DNA of 64,000 bases from Hydractinia symbiolongicarpus (GCF_029227915.1 NC_079877.1:19371851-19435850); one strand, 5' to 3'; shown: positions 1 through 12,255, counted from the first letter of the stretch. Translations and numbers: made by a program. The notes: generated by a model from the letters alone, not told the origin.

Positions 1-196
1 AAATGCCATACTACGGCTTGTCGAAGGCTATGCACGCAATTGCCGGTGATATAAGAGCATGGCGTTATGGAAAACGACTTGGGACGTTGTAGTCCATTAA
101 GACTGCAAGGACTAGACCAATGGCAAGTTGCGCGAACACGTGGAACAACGTAATTCACGTGTAAGGCCTTAATTATGTCGTAAAAGACCATATTAC

Positions 197-211
197 GGCC
201 TTTAGAAGGCC
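197..211. repeat. Representative dyad 3: GGCCTT-TAG-AAGGCC
   Basis: A six-base perfect stem with a three-base TAG centre. The commonest version, GCTTTTAGAAGGC (741-753, for example), has one T opposite G. A third version, GCTTT-TAG-AAAGC (18164-18176, for example), is again perfectly self-complementary. Confidence 0.88.
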
Positions 212-509
212 ATGCACGTAGTGGACGATGATAAAAGGCCATGGCGCCAAGGAAAACAACTTGGCACGTTGCAGTCCATTGAGAATGAAAGGACCAGACC
301 AATGATACAATGCGCAGGCCTCTGGAAGTACTTGATTTCGTGTAAGGCTTTTATTAGGCGGCAAGAGGCCATAGTACGGCTTTTAGAAGGCTATGCACAT
401 ATTTGACGGTGATAAAAGGCCATGCCGTGAAGGAAAACGAATTGGCACGTTGCAGTCCATTGAGAATGAAAGGACTAGACCAATGATACCATGCGCAGGC
501 TTGTGGAAC

Positions 510-524
510 CACGTAATTTACGTG
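510..524. repeat. Representative dyad 1: CACGTAATTTACGTG palindrome
   Basis: A perfect inverted repeat, CACGTAA and TTACGTG around one central base. The common variant CACGTAATTCACGTG keeps a CACGT/ACGTG stem and adds a CACGTG hexamer. It sits at the end of most monomers. Monomers with GATTTTCG, GATTAACG or TTCAAGTG in this place lack a full stem. Confidence 0.9.
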
Positions 525-527
525 TAA

Positions 528-542
528 GGCCTTTATTAGGCC
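528..542. repeat. Representative dyad 2: GGCCT-TTATT-AGGCC
   Basis: A five-base perfect stem with a five-base AT-only centre, three bases after dyad 1. Monomers followed by CCGC have the full stem. Those followed by CGGC (GGCCTTTATTAGGCGGC) have four paired bases. It is the most regularly recurring word of the monomer and coincides with the A-run whose length sets monomer size. Confidence 0.88.
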
Positions 543-844
543 GCAAAGCCATATTACCGCTTTTAGAGGGCCATGCACGTAGTTGACGGTGATATAAGGC
601 CATGACGCCAAGGAAACCGACTTGGAACGTTGTAGTCCATTGAGACTGAAAGGTCTAGACCAATGATACCATGAGCAGGCTCGTGGAACTAAGTGATTAA
701 CGTGTAAGGCCTTTATTAGGCGGCAAGAGGCCATAGTACGGCTTTTAGAAGGCTATGCACGTAGTTGACGGTGATATAAGGGTATGGCGCCTGGGAAAAT
801 GACTTTGGACGTTGTAGTTCTTTGAGACAGAGAGAACTAGACCA

Positions 845-854
845 ATGGTACCAT
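845..854. repeat. Representative dyad 6: ATGGTACCAT palindrome
   Basis: A ten-base perfect palindrome in the GAGACAGAGAG monomer type. Other types carry GCCATGGC or ATGGCACCAT at the same place, so some self-complementarity around the ATGG/CCAT core is common here. Confidence 0.85.
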
Positions 855-1879
855 GCGCAAACTCGTGGAAATACGTGATTTTCGCGTAAGGCCTTTATTA
901 GGCGGCAAAAAGCCATATTACTGCTTTTAGAAGGTTATGCACGTAGTTGACGGTGATATAAGGCCATGACGCAAAGGAAAACGACTTGGCACGTTGCAGT
1001 CCATTCAGACTGCAAAGACTAGAGCCATGGCAACCTGTGTGGACACGTCGAACCTCGTAATTTAAGTGTAGGGCCTTTATTAGGCCGCAAAAACACATAT
1101 TACGACTTTTAGAAGGCTATGCACGTAGTTGATGGTGATACAAGGCCATGACGCCAAGGAAACCGACTTGGAACGTTGTAGTCCATTGAGACTGAAAGGT
1201 CTAGACCAGTGATACCATGAGCAGTCTCGTGGAACTAAGTGATTAACGTGTAAGGCCTTTATTAGGCGGCAAGAGGCCATAGTACGGCTTTTAGAAGGCT
1301 ATGCACGCAATTGCCGGTGATATAAGAGCATGGCGTCAAGGAAAACGAATTGGCACGTTGCAGTCCATTGAGAATGAAAGGACTAGACCAATGATACCAT
1401 GCGCAGGCTTTTGGAACCACGTAATTCACGTGTAAGGCCTTTATTAGGCCGCAAAAGCCAAATTACGGCTTTTAGAAGGGTATCCACATAGTTAAGGGTG
1501 ATATAAAGGCATGGCGACATGGAAAACGACTTGGGACGTTGTAGATCATTATGACTGCAAGGACTAAACCCATGGCAACCTGTGCAGACCCGTGCAACGA
1601 CGTATGTTATGTGTAGGGCCTTAATTATTTCGTAAAAGACCATATTACTGCTTTTAGAAGGTTATGCACGTAGTTGACGGTGATATAAGGGTATGGCGCC
1701 AGGGAAAATGACTTTGGACGTTGTAGTCCTTTGAGACAGAGAGTACTAGACCAATGGTACCATGCGCAAACTCGTGGAAATACGTGATTTTCGCGTAAGG
1801 CCTTTATTAGGCGGCAAAAAGCCATATTACTGCTTTTAGAAGGCTATGCACGTAGTTGACGGTGATATAAGGCCATGAC

Positions 1880-1899
1880 GCCAAGGAAAACGACTTGGC
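1880..1899. repeat. Representative dyad 4: GCCAAG ... CTTGGC
   Basis: A six-base perfect stem (1880-1885 with 1894-1899) around the eight-base centre GAAAACGA. It is present in full in monomers with GCGCCAAGG plus CTTGGC. It is shortened to CAAG/CTTG in the GTCAAG types and lost in the CCATGGAAAACG types. Confidence 0.88.
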
Positions 1900-2269
1900 A
1901 CGTTGCAGTCCATTCAGACTGCAAAGACTAGAGCCATGGCAACCTGTGTGGACACGTGGAACCTTGTAATTTAAGTGTAGGGCCTTTATTAGGCCGCAAA
2001 AACACATATTACGACTTTTAGAAGGCTATGCACGTAGTTGATGGTGATACAAGGCCATGACGCTAAGGAAACCGACTTGGAACGTTGTAGTCCATTGAGA
2101 CTGAAAGGTCTAGACCAGTGATACCATGAGCAGTCTCGTGGAACTAAGTGATTAACGTGTAAGGCCTTTATTAGGCGGCAAGAGGCCATAGTACGGCTTT
2201 TAGAAGGCTATGCACGCAATTGCCGGTGATATAAGAGCATGGCGTCAAGGAAAACGACTTGGGACGTTG

Positions 2270-2294
2270 TAGTCCATTCAGACTGCAAGGACTA
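2270..2294. repeat. Representative dyad 5: TAGTCC ... GGACTA
   Basis: A six-base perfect stem (2270-2275 with 2289-2294) enclosing 13 bases. Monomers with GAGAATGAAAGGACTAG keep AGTCC/GGACT and add a small internal CATT-GAG-AATG stem. Confidence 0.86.
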
Positions 2295-3639
2295 GAGCCA
2301 TGGCAACCTGTGCGGACACGTGGAACCTCGTAATTTAAGTGTAGGACCTTTATTAGGCCGCAAAAAGCCATATTACGGCTTGTCGAAGGCTATGCAAGCA
2401 GTTGCCGGTGATATAAGGGCATGGCGTCAAGAAAAACGACTTGGCACGTTTTTAGTCCATTGAGTCTGCAAGGACTAGACCAATGCCAAGCTGCGCGAAC
2501 ACATGGAACCACTTAATTCAAGTGTAAGGCCTTTATTAGGCGGCAAAAGTCATGTTACGGCTTTTAGAAGGCTATCCACGTAGTTAACGGTGATATAAAG
2601 GCGTGGCGCCAAGGAAAACGACTTGGAACGTTGTAGTCCATTGAGACTGCAAGGACTAGAACAATGGCAAGCTGCGCGAACACATGGAACCACGTAATTC
2701 AAATGTAAGGACTTTATTGAGCCGCAAAAGCCATATTACGGCTTTTAGAAGGCTTTGCACGTAGTTGAGGGTGATATAAGGCATGCCGCCAAGGAAAATG
2801 ACTTTGGACGATGTAGTCCTCTGAGACTGAGATAACTAGACCAATGGCACCATGCGCAGACTCGCAGAAATACATGATTTCGTGTAAAGCCCTTATTAGG
2901 CGGCAAGAGGCCATATTACGGCTTTTAGAAGGCTATGCACGTAGTTGACGGTGATATAAGGGTATAGCGCCAGGGAAAATGACTTTGGACGTTGTAGTCC
3001 TTTGAGACAGAGAGAACTAGACCAATGGTACCATGCGCAAACTCGTGGAAATACGTGATTTTCGTGTAAGGCCTTAGTTAGGCTGCAAAATGCCATACTG
3101 CGGCTTGTCGAAGGCTATGCACGCAATTGCCGGTGATATAAGGACATGGCGCCAAGGAAAACAACTTGGCACTTTGCAGTCCATTGAGAATGAAAGGACC
3201 AGACCAATGATACAATGCGCAGGCCTCTGGAAGTACTTGATTGCGTATAAGGCCTTTATTAGGCGGCAAGAGGCCATAGTACGGCTTTTAGAAGGCTATG
3301 CACATATTTGACGGTGATAAAAGGCCATGCCGTGAAGGAAAACTAATTGGCACGTTGCAGTCCATTGAGAATGAAAGGACTAGACCAATGATCCCATGCG
3401 CAGGCTTGTGGAACCACGTAATTTCCGTGTAAGGCCTTTATTAGGCCGCAAAGCCATATTACCCCTTTTAGAGGGCTATGCACGTAGTTGACGGTGATAT
3501 AAGGCCATGACGCCAAGGAAACTGACTTGGAACGTTGTAGTCCATTGAGACTGAAAGGTCTAGACCAATGATACCATGAGCAGGCTCGTGGAACTAAGTG
3601 ATTAACGTGTAAGGCCTTTATTAGGCGGCAAGAGGCCAT

Positions 3640-5814
3640 AGTACGGCTTTTAGAAGGCTATGCACGTAGTTGACGGTGATATAAGGACATGGCGCCAAGG
3701 CAAATGACTTTGGACGATGTAGTCCTTTGAGACTGAGAGAACTAGACCAATGATACAATGCGCAGGCCTTTGGAAGTACTTGATTTCGTGTAAGGCCTTT
3801 ATTAGGCGGCAAGAGGCCATAGTACGGCTTTTAGAAGGCTATGCACATATTTGACGGTGATAAAAGGCCATGGCGGGAAGGAAAACGAATTGGCACGTTG
3901 CAGTCCATTGAGAATGAAAGGACTAGACCAATGATACCATGCGCAGGCTTGTGGAACCACGTAATTCACGTGTAAGGCCTTTATTAGGCCGCAAAAGCCA
4001 AATTACGGCTTTTAGAAGGGTATCCACGTAGTTAAGGGTGATATAAAGGCATGGCGCCATGGAAAACGACTTGGGACGTTGTAGATCATTATGACTGCAA
4101 GGACTAAACCCATGGCAACCTGTGCAGACCCGTGCAACGACGTATGTTATGTGTAGGGTGTTTATTAGGCCGCAAAAAGCCATATTACTCCTTTTAGAAC
4201 GCTATGCACGTAGTTGACGGTGATATAAGGGCATGGTGCAAAGGCAAATGACTTAGCACGTTGTAGTCCTTTGAGACTGAGAAACTAGCCCAATGGCACC
4301 ATGCGCAGACTCGTGGAAATACGTGATATTCGTGTAAGGCCTTTATTAGGCGGTAAAAAGCCATATTACTGCCTTTAGAAGGCTATGCACGTAATTGACG
4401 GTGATATAAGGCCATGACGCCAAGGAAAACGACTTGGCACGTTGTAGTCCATTCAGACTGCAAGGACTACAGCCATGGCAACCTGTGTGGACACGTGGAA
4501 CCTCGTAATTTAAGTGTAGGGCCTTTATTAGGCCGCAAAAAGCCATATTACGGCTTGTCGAAGGCTATGCAAGCAGTTGCCGGTGATATAAGGGCATGGC
4601 GTCAAGAAAAACGACTTGGCACGTTTTTAGTCCATTGAGTCTGCAAGGACTAGACCAATGCCAAGCTGCGCGAACACATGGAACCACTTAATTCAAGTGT
4701 AAGGCCTTTATTAGGCGGCAAAAGTCATGTTACGGCTTTTAGAAGGCTATCCACGTAGTTAACGGTGATATAAAGGCGTGGCGCCAAGGAAAACGACTTG
4801 GAACGTTGTAGTCCATTGAGACTGCAAGGACTAGAACAATGGCAAGCTGCGCGAACACATGGAACCACGTAATTCAAATGTAAGGACTTTATTGAGCCGC
4901 AAAAGCCATATTACGGCTTTTAGAAGGCTTTGCACGTAGTTGAGGGTGATATAAGGCATGCCGCCAAGGAAAATGACTTTGGACGATGTAGTCCTCTGAG
5001 ACTGAGATAACTAGACCAATGGCACCATGCGCAGACTCGCGGAAATACATGATTTCGTGTAAAGCCCTTATTAGGCGGCAAGAGGCCATATTACGGCTTT
5101 TAGAAGGCTATGCACGTAGTTGACGGTGATATAAGGGTATAGCGCCAGGGAAAATGACTTTGGACGTTGTAGTCCTTTGAGACAGAGAGAACTAGACCAA
5201 TGGTACCATGCGCAAACTCGTGGAAATACGTGATTTTCGTGTAAGGCCTTAGTTAGGCTGCAAAATGCCATACTGCGGCTTGTCGAAGGCTATGCACGCA
5301 ATTGCCGGTGATATAAGGACATGGCGCCAAGGAAAACAACTTGGCACTTTGCAGTCCATTGAGAATGAAAGGACCAGACCAATGATACAATGCGCAGGCC
5401 TCTGGAAGTACTTGATTGCGTGTAAGGCCTTTATTAGGCGGCAAGAGGCCATAGTACGGCTTTTAGAAGGCTATGCACATATTTGACGGTGATAAAAGGC
5501 CATGCCGTGAAGGAAAACTAATTGGCACGTTGCAGTCCATTGAGAATGAAAGGACTAGACCAATGATCCCATGCGCAGGCTTGTGGAACCACGTAATTTC
5601 CGTGTAAGGCCTTTATTAGGCCGCAAAGCCATATTACCCCTTTTAGAGGGCTATGCACGTAGTTGACGGTGATATAAGGCCATGACGCCAAGGAAACCGA
5701 CTTGGAACGTTGTAGTCCATTGAGACTGAAAGGTCTAGACCAATGATACCATGAGCAGGCTCGTGGAACTAAGTGATTAACGTGTAAGGCCTTTATTAGG
5801 CGGCAAGAGGCCAT
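3640..5814. repeat. 12-monomer higher-order unit, copy 1 (2175 bp)
   Basis: One unit of a 12-monomer HOR. It contains, in order, the GGACATGGCGCCAAGGC monomer, the ACATATTTGACGG monomer, the GGGTATCCACGTAG monomer with GATCATTATGACTGC, the CTCCTTTTAGAACGC monomer, the CAAGCAGTTGCCGG monomer with CACGTTTTTAGTCC, the GGCTTTGCACGTAGTTGAGG monomer, the TATAGCGCCAGGG monomer and the CTTGTCGAAGGC monomer. Each diagnostic word recurs 2175-2176 bp downstream. Confidence 0.88.
4050..4061. repeat. Representative dyad 7: CATGGCGCCATG palindrome
   Basis: A twelve-base perfect palindrome found in the GATCATTATGACTGC monomer type. It replaces dyad 4 of the other types: GCGCCATGG stands where they have GCGCCAAGG. 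Confidence 0.86.
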
Positions 5815-7990
5815 AGTACGGCTTTTAGAAGGCTATGCACGTAGTTGACGGTGATATAAGGACATGGCGCCAAGGCAAATGACTTTGGACGATGTAGTCC
5901 TTTGAGACTGAGAGAACTAGACCAATGATACAATGCGCAGGCCTTTGGAAGTACTTGATTTCGTGTAAGGCCTTTATTAGGCGGCAAGAGGCCATAGTAC
6001 GGCTTTTAGAAGGCTATGCACATACTTGACGGTGATAAAAGGCCATGGCGGGAAGGAAAACGAATTGGCACGTTGCAGTCCATTGAGAATGAAAGGACTA
6101 GACCAATGATACCATGCGCAGGCTTGTGGAACCACGTAATTCACGTGTAAGGCCTTTATTAGGCCGCAAAAGCCAAATTACGGCTTTTAGAAGGGTATCC
6201 ACGTAGTTAAGGGTGATATAAAGGCATGGCGCCATGGAAAACGACTTGGGACGTTGTAGATCATTATGACTGCAAGGACTAAACCCATGGCAACCTGTGC
6301 AGACCCGTGCAACGACGTATGTTATGTGTAGGGTGTTTATTAGGCCGCAAAAAGCCATATTACTCCTTTTAGAACGCTATGCACGTAGTTGACGGTGATA
6401 TAAGGGCATGGTGCAAAGGCAAATGACTTAGCACGTTGTAGTCCTTTGAGACTGAGAAACTAGCCCAATGGCACCATGCGCAGACTCGTGGAAATACGTG
6501 ATATTCGTGTAAGGCCTTTATTAGGCGGTAAAAAGCCATATTACTGCCTTTAGAAGGCTATGCACGTAATTGACGGTGATATAAGGCCATGACGCCAAGG
6601 AAAACGACTTGGCACGTTGTAGTCCATTCAGACTGCAAGGACTACAGCCATGGCAACCTGTGTGGACACGTGGAACCTCGTAATTTAAGTGTAGGGCCTT
6701 TATTAGGCCGCAAAAAGCCATATTACGGCTGGTCGAAGGCTATGCAAGCAGTTGCCGGTGATATAAGGGCATGGCGTCAAGAAAAACGACTTGGCACGTT
6801 TTTAGTCCATTGAGTCTGCAAGGACTAGACCAATGCCAACCTGCGCGAACACATGGAACCACTTAATTCAAGTGTAAGGCCTTTATTAGGCTGCAAAAGT
6901 CATGTTACGGCTTTTAGAAGGGTATCCACGTAGTTAACGGTGATATAAAGGCATGGCGCCAAGGAAAACGACTTGGAACGTTGTAGTCCATTGAGACTGC
7001 AAGGACTAGAACAATGGCATGCTGCGCGAACACATGGAACCACGTAATTCAAATGTAAGGACTTTATTGAGCCGCAAAAGCCATATTACGGCTTTTAGAA
7101 GGCTTTGCACGTAGTTGAGGGTGATATAAGGGCATGCCGCCAAGGAAAATGACTTTGAACGATGTAGTCCTTTGAGACAGAGAGAACTAGACCAATGGTA
7201 CCATGCGCAAACTCGTGGAAATACATGATTTCGTGTAAGGCCTTTATTAGGCGGCAAGAGGCCATATTACGGCTTTTAGAAGGCTATGCACGTAGTTGAC
7301 GGTGATATAAGGGTATAGCGCCAGGGAAAATGACTTTGGACGTTGTAGTCCTTTGAGACAGAGAGAACTAGACCAATGGTACCATGCGCAAACTCGTGGA
7401 AATACGTGATTTTCGTGTAAGGCCTTAGTTAGGCTGCAAAATGCCATACTACGGCTTGTCGAAGGCTATGCACGCAATTGCCGGTGATATAAGGACATGG
7501 CGCCAAGGAAAACAACTTGGCACGTTGCAGTCCATTGAGAATGAAAGGACCAGACCAATGATACAATGCGCAGGCCTCTGGAAGTACTTGATTTCGTGTA
7601 AGGCCTTTATTAGGCGTCAAGAGGCCATAGTACGGCTTTTAGAAGGCTATGCACATATTTGACGGTGATAAAAGGCCATGCCGTGAAGGAAAACGAATTG
7701 GCACGTTGCAGTCCATTGAGAATGAAAGGACTAGACCAATGATACCATGCGCAGGCTTGTGGAACCACGTAATTTACGTGTAAGGCCTTTATTAGGCCGC
7801 AAAGCCATATTACCCCTTTTAGAGGGCTATGCACGTAGTTGACGGTGATATAAGGCCATGACGCCAAGGAAACCGACTTGGAACGTTGTAGTCCATTGAG
7901 ACTGAAAGGTCTAGACCAATGATACCATGAGCAGGCTCGTGGAACTAAGTGATTAACGTGTAAGGCCTTTATTAGGCGGCAAGAGGCCAT
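5815..7990. repeat. 12-monomer higher-order unit, copy 2 (2176 bp)
   Basis: Same monomer order as the preceding unit, nearly identical in sequence. Private differences include GGCTGGTCGAAGG near 6727 instead of GGCTTGTCGAAGG, and GAACGATGTAGTCC near 7158. The GGCTGGTCG variant recurs near 52657, which links this unit, and not its neighbours, to the copy in A3. Confidence 0.88.
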
Positions 7991-10167
7991 AGTACGGCTT
8001 TTAGAAGGCTATGCACGTAGTTGACGGTGATATAAGGACATGGCGCCAAGGCAAATGACTTTGGACGATGTAGTCCTTTGAGACTGAGAGAACTAGACCA
8101 ATGATACAATGCGCAGGCCTTTGGAAGTACTTGATTTCGTGTAAGGCCTTTATTAGGCGGCAAGAGGCCATAGTACGGCTTTTAGAAGGCTATGCACATA
8201 TTTGACGGTGATAAAAGGCCATGGCGGGAAGGAAAACGAATTGGCACGTTGCAGTCCATTGAGAATGAAAGGTCTAGACCAATGATACCATGCGCAGGCT
8301 TGTGGAACCACGTAATTCACGTGTAAGGCCTTTATTAGGCCGCAAAAGTTAAGTTACGGCTTTTAGAAGGGTATCCACGTAGTTAAGGGTGATATAAAGG
8401 CATGGCGCCATGGAAAACGACTTGGGACGTTGTAGATCATTATGACTGCAAGGACTAAACCCATGGCAACCTGTGCAGACCCGTGCAACGACGTATGTTA
8501 TGTGTAGGGTGTTTATTAGGCCGCAAAAAGCCATATTACTCCTTTTAGAACGCTATGCACGTAGTTGACGGTGACATAAGGGCATGGTGCAAAGGCAAAT
8601 GACTTAGCACGTTGTAGTCCTTTGAGACTGAGAAACTAGCCCAATGGCACCATGCGCAGACTCGTGGAAATACGTGATATTCGTGTAAGGCCTTTATTAG
8701 GCGGTAAAAAGCCATATTACTGCCTTTAGAAGGCTATGCACGTAATTGACGGTGATATAAGGCCATGACGCCAAGGAAAACGACTTGGCACGTTGTAGTC
8801 CATTCAGACTGCAAGGACTACAGCCATGGCAACCTGTGTGGACACGTGGAACCTCGTAATTTAAGTGTAAGGCCTTTATTAGGCCGCAAAAAGCCATATT
8901 ACGGCTTGTCGAAGGCTATGCAAGCAGTTGCCGGTGATATAAGGGCATGGCGTCAAGAAAAACGACTTGGCACGTTTTTAGTCCATTGAGTCTGCAAGGA
9001 CTAGACCAATGCCAAGCTGCGCGAACACATGGAACCACTTAATTCAAGTGTAAGGACTTTATTGAGCCGCAAAAGCCATATTACGGCTTTTAGAAGGCTT
9101 TGCACGTAGTTGAGGGTGATATAAGGGCATGCCGCCAAGGAAAATGACTTTGGACGATGTAGTCCTCTGAGACTGAGATAACTAGACCAATGGCACCATG
9201 CGCAGACTCGCGGAAATACATGATTTCGTGTAAGGCCTTTATTAGGCGGCAAGAGGCCATATTACGGCTTTTAGAAGGCTATGCACGTAGTTGACGGTGA
9301 TATAAGGGCATCGCGCCAGGTAAAATGACTTTGGACGTTGTAGTCCTTTGAGACAGAGAGAACTAGACCAATGGTACCATGCGTAAACTCGTGGAAATAC
9401 GTGATTTTCGTGTAAGGCCTTAGTTAGGCGGCAAAAAGCCATACTACGGCTTGTCGAAGGCTATGCACGCAATTGCCGGTGATATAAGAGCATGGCGTTA
9501 AGGAAAACGACTTGGGACGTTGTAGTCCATTCAGACTGCAAGGACTAGACCAATGGCAAGTTGCGCGAACACGTGGAACAACGTAATTCACGTGTAAGGC
9601 CTTAATTATGTCGTAAAAGACCATATTACGGCCTTTAGAAGGCCATGCACGTAGTGGACGATGATAAAAGGCCATGGCGCCAAGGAAAACAACTTGGCAC
9701 GTTGCAGTCCATTGAGAATGAAAGGACCAGACCAATGATACAATGCGCAGGCCTCTGGAAGTACTTGATTTCGTGTAAGGCCTTTATTAGGCGGCAAAAG
9801 GCCATAGTACGGCTTTTAGAAGGCTATGCACATGTTTGACGGTGATAAAAGGCCATGCCGTGAAGGAAAACGAATTGGCACGTTGCAGTCCATTGAGAAT
9901 GAAAGGACTAGACCAATGATACCATGCGCAGGCTTGTGGAACCACGTAATTTACGTGTAAGGCCTTTATTAGGCCGCAAAGCCATATTACCGCTTTTAGA
10001 GGGCTATGCACGTAGTTGACGGTGATATAAGGCCATGACGCCAAGGAAACCGACTTGGAACGTTGTAGTCCATTGAGACTGAAAGGTCTAGACCAATGAT
10101 ACCATGAGCAGGCTCGTGGAACTAAGTGATTAACGTGTAAGGCCTTTATTAGGCGGCAAGAGGCCAT
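7991..10167. repeat. 12-monomer higher-order unit, copy 3 (2177 bp), internally rearranged
   Basis: It starts like the two preceding units but is modified. The monomer after the CAAGCAGTTGCCGG type is lost: the GGCTTTGCACG monomer follows 1995 bp, not 2176 bp, after its counterpart. A monomer of the GTGGACGATGATAAAAGG type enters near 9655, so total length is almost restored. Copied at 53921-56097 at offset 45930. Confidence 0.83.
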
Positions 10168-10711
10168 AGTACGGCTTTTAGAAGGCTATGCACGTAGTTG
10201 ACGGTGATATAAGGACATGGCGCCAAGGCAAATGACTTTGGACGATGTAGTCCTTTGAGACTGAGAGAACTAGACCAATGATACAATGCGCAGGCCTCTG
10301 GAAGTACTTGATTTCGTGTAAGGCCTTTATTAGGCGGCAAGAGGCCATAGTACGGCTTTTAGAAGGCTATACACATATTTGACGGTGATAAAAGGCCATG
10401 GCGGGAAGGAAAACGAATTGGCACGTTGCAGTCCATTGAGAATGAAAGGACTAGACCAATGATACCATGCGCAGGCTTGTGGAACCACGTAATTCACGTG
10501 TAAGGCCTTTATTAGGCCGCAAAAGCCAAGTTACGGCTTTTAGAAGGGTATCCACGTAGTTAAGGGTGATATAAAGGCATGGCGCCATGGAAAACGACTT
10601 GGGACGTTGTAGATCATTATGACTGCAAGGACTAAACCCATGGCAACCTGTGCAGACCCTTGCAACGACGTATGTTATGTGTGGGGCCTTAATTATTTCG
10701 TAAAAGACCAT

Positions 10712-12255
10712 ATTACTGCTTTTAGAAGGTTATGCACGTAGTTGACGGTGATATAAGGGTATGGCGCCAGGGAAAATGACTTTGGACGTTGTAGTCCTTT
10801 GAGACAGAGAGAACTAGACCAATGGTACCATGCGCAAACTCGTGGAAATACGTGATTTTCGCGTAAGGCCTTTATTAGGCGGCAAAAAGCCATATTACTG
10901 CTTTTAGAAGGCTATGCACGTAGTTGACGGTGATATAAGGCCATGACGCAAAGGAAAACGACTTGGCACGTTGCAGTCCATTCAGACTGCAAAGACTAGA
11001 GCCATGGCAACCTGTGTGGACACGTCGAACCTCGTAATTTAAGTGTAGGGCCTTTATTAGGCCGCAAAAACACATATTACGACTTTTAGAAGGCTATGCA
11101 CGTAGTTGATGGTGATACAAGGCCATGACGCCAAGGAAACCGACTTGGAACGTTGTAGTCCATTGAGACTGAAAGGTCTAGACCAGTGATACCATGAGCA
11201 GTCTCGTGGAACTAAGTGATTAACGTGTAAGGCCTTTATTAGGCGGCAAGAGGCCATAGTACGGCTTTTAGAAGGCTATGCACGCAATTGCCGGTGATAT
11301 AAGAGCATGGCGTCAAGGAAAACGAATTGGCACGTTGCAGTCCATTGAGAATGAAAGGACTAGACCAATGATACCATGCGCAGGCTTGTGGAACCACGTA
11401 ATTCACGTGAAAGGCCTTTATTAGGCCGCAAAAGCCAAATTACGGCTTTTAGAAGGGTATCCACATAGTTAAGGGTGATATAAAGGCATGGCGCCATGGA
11501 AAACGACTTGGGACGTTGTAGATCATTATGACTGCAAGGACTAAACCAATGGCAACCTGTGCAGACCCGTGCAACGACGTATGTTATGTGTAGGGCCTTA
11601 ATTATTTCGTAAAAGACCATATTACTGCTTTTAGAAGGTTATGCACGTAGTTGACGGTGATATAAGTGTATGGCGCCAGGGAAAATGACTTTGGACGTTG
11701 TAGTCCTTTGAGACAGAGAGAACTAGACCAATGGTACCATGCGCAAACTCGTGGAAATGCGTGATTTTCGCGTAAGGCCTTTATTAGGCGGCAAAAAGCC
11801 ATATTACTGCTTTTAGAAGGCTATGCACGTAGTTGACGGTGATATAAGGCCATGACGCCAAGGAAAACGACTTGGCACGTTGCAGTCCATTCAGACTGCA
11901 AAGACTAGAGCCATGGCAACCTGTGTGGACACGTGGAACCTTGTAATTTAAGTGTAGGGCCTTTATTAGGCCGCAAAAACACATATTACGACTTTTAGAA
12001 GGCTATGCACGTAGTTGATGGTGATACAAGGCCATGACGCCAAGGAAACCGACTTGGAACGTTGTAGTCCATTGAGACTGAAAGGTCTAGACCAGTGATA
12101 CCATGAGCAGTCTCGTGGAACTAAGTGATTAACGTGTAAGGCCTTTATTAAGCGGCAAGAGGCCATAGTACGGCTTTTAGAAGGCTATGCACGCAATTGC
12201 CGGTGATATAAGAGCATGGCGTCAAGGAAAACGACTTGGGACGTTGTAGTCCATT
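10712..12255. repeat. Five-monomer-spaced duplication, second occurrence
   Basis: The three-monomer series GGGTATGGCGCC / AGAGCCATGGC / GATGGTGATACAAGG starts near 10.71 kb and again near 11.62 kb, a 909-bp spacing, just as at 0.74-2.26 kb. A third start follows near 14.71 kb. The first two monomers of each run are almost identical to those of the earlier block, showing that the same HOR fragment was reused. Confidence 0.78.

Larger units (their letters stand above)
738..2255. repeat. Five-monomer-spaced internal duplication (909 bp)
   Basis: The stretch 738-1346 recurs at 1647-2255. Both copies carry the GGGTATGGCGCC monomer with GAGACAGAGAG, then the monomer with AGAGCCATGGCAACCTGTGT, then the GATGGTGATACAAGG monomer with CAGTGATACCATGAGCAGTC. 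The copies part after 1346 and 2255, where one reads AAAACGAATTGG and the other AAAACGACTTGGG. The same 909-bp spacing recurs around 10.7-12.2 kb and 56.6-58.1 kb. Confidence 0.82.
735..3639. repeat. 16-monomer higher-order unit (2905 bp)
   Basis: The unit is bounded by two occurrences of the monomer carrying GAGCAGGCTCGTGGAACTAAG (near 670-700 and 3575-3605), 2905 bp apart. It is longer than the following 12-monomer units because it contains a five-monomer-spaced internal repeat: 738-1346 recurs at 1647-2255 with a 909-bp offset. The same 2905-bp unit is copied at 34665-37569. Confidence 0.85.
1..6640. repeat. Block A1 left part; long duplicate of 33931-40570
   Basis: This stretch matches 33931-40570 at a constant offset of 33930 bp, so there is no net indel. 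Reading the two copies side by side I noticed eight substitutions: 758, 1517, 1644, 1744, 2346, 2866, 5544 and 6025 in this copy. That is about 99.9% identity over 36-37 monomers. The match stops after 6640, where this copy reads ACTACAGCC and the other reads GCTAGAGCC. The duplication is therefore recent relative to divergence between neighbouring monomers. Confidence 0.93.

Noticed and set aside
2100-2180. CACGTG (G-box/E-box) hexamers and GATATAAG (TATA-like) words as promoters
   Set aside because: They recur once per monomer as part of the satellite sequence. No gene or unique transcript lies downstream, so a regulatory call is not supported.
3090-3311. Plus-strand open frames of 61-77 codons (for example 3090-3311, 43488-43721)
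   Set aside because: Chance frames within single monomer types, repeated only because the monomers repeat. The one at 43488-43721 exists because of the 120-bp junction duplication.
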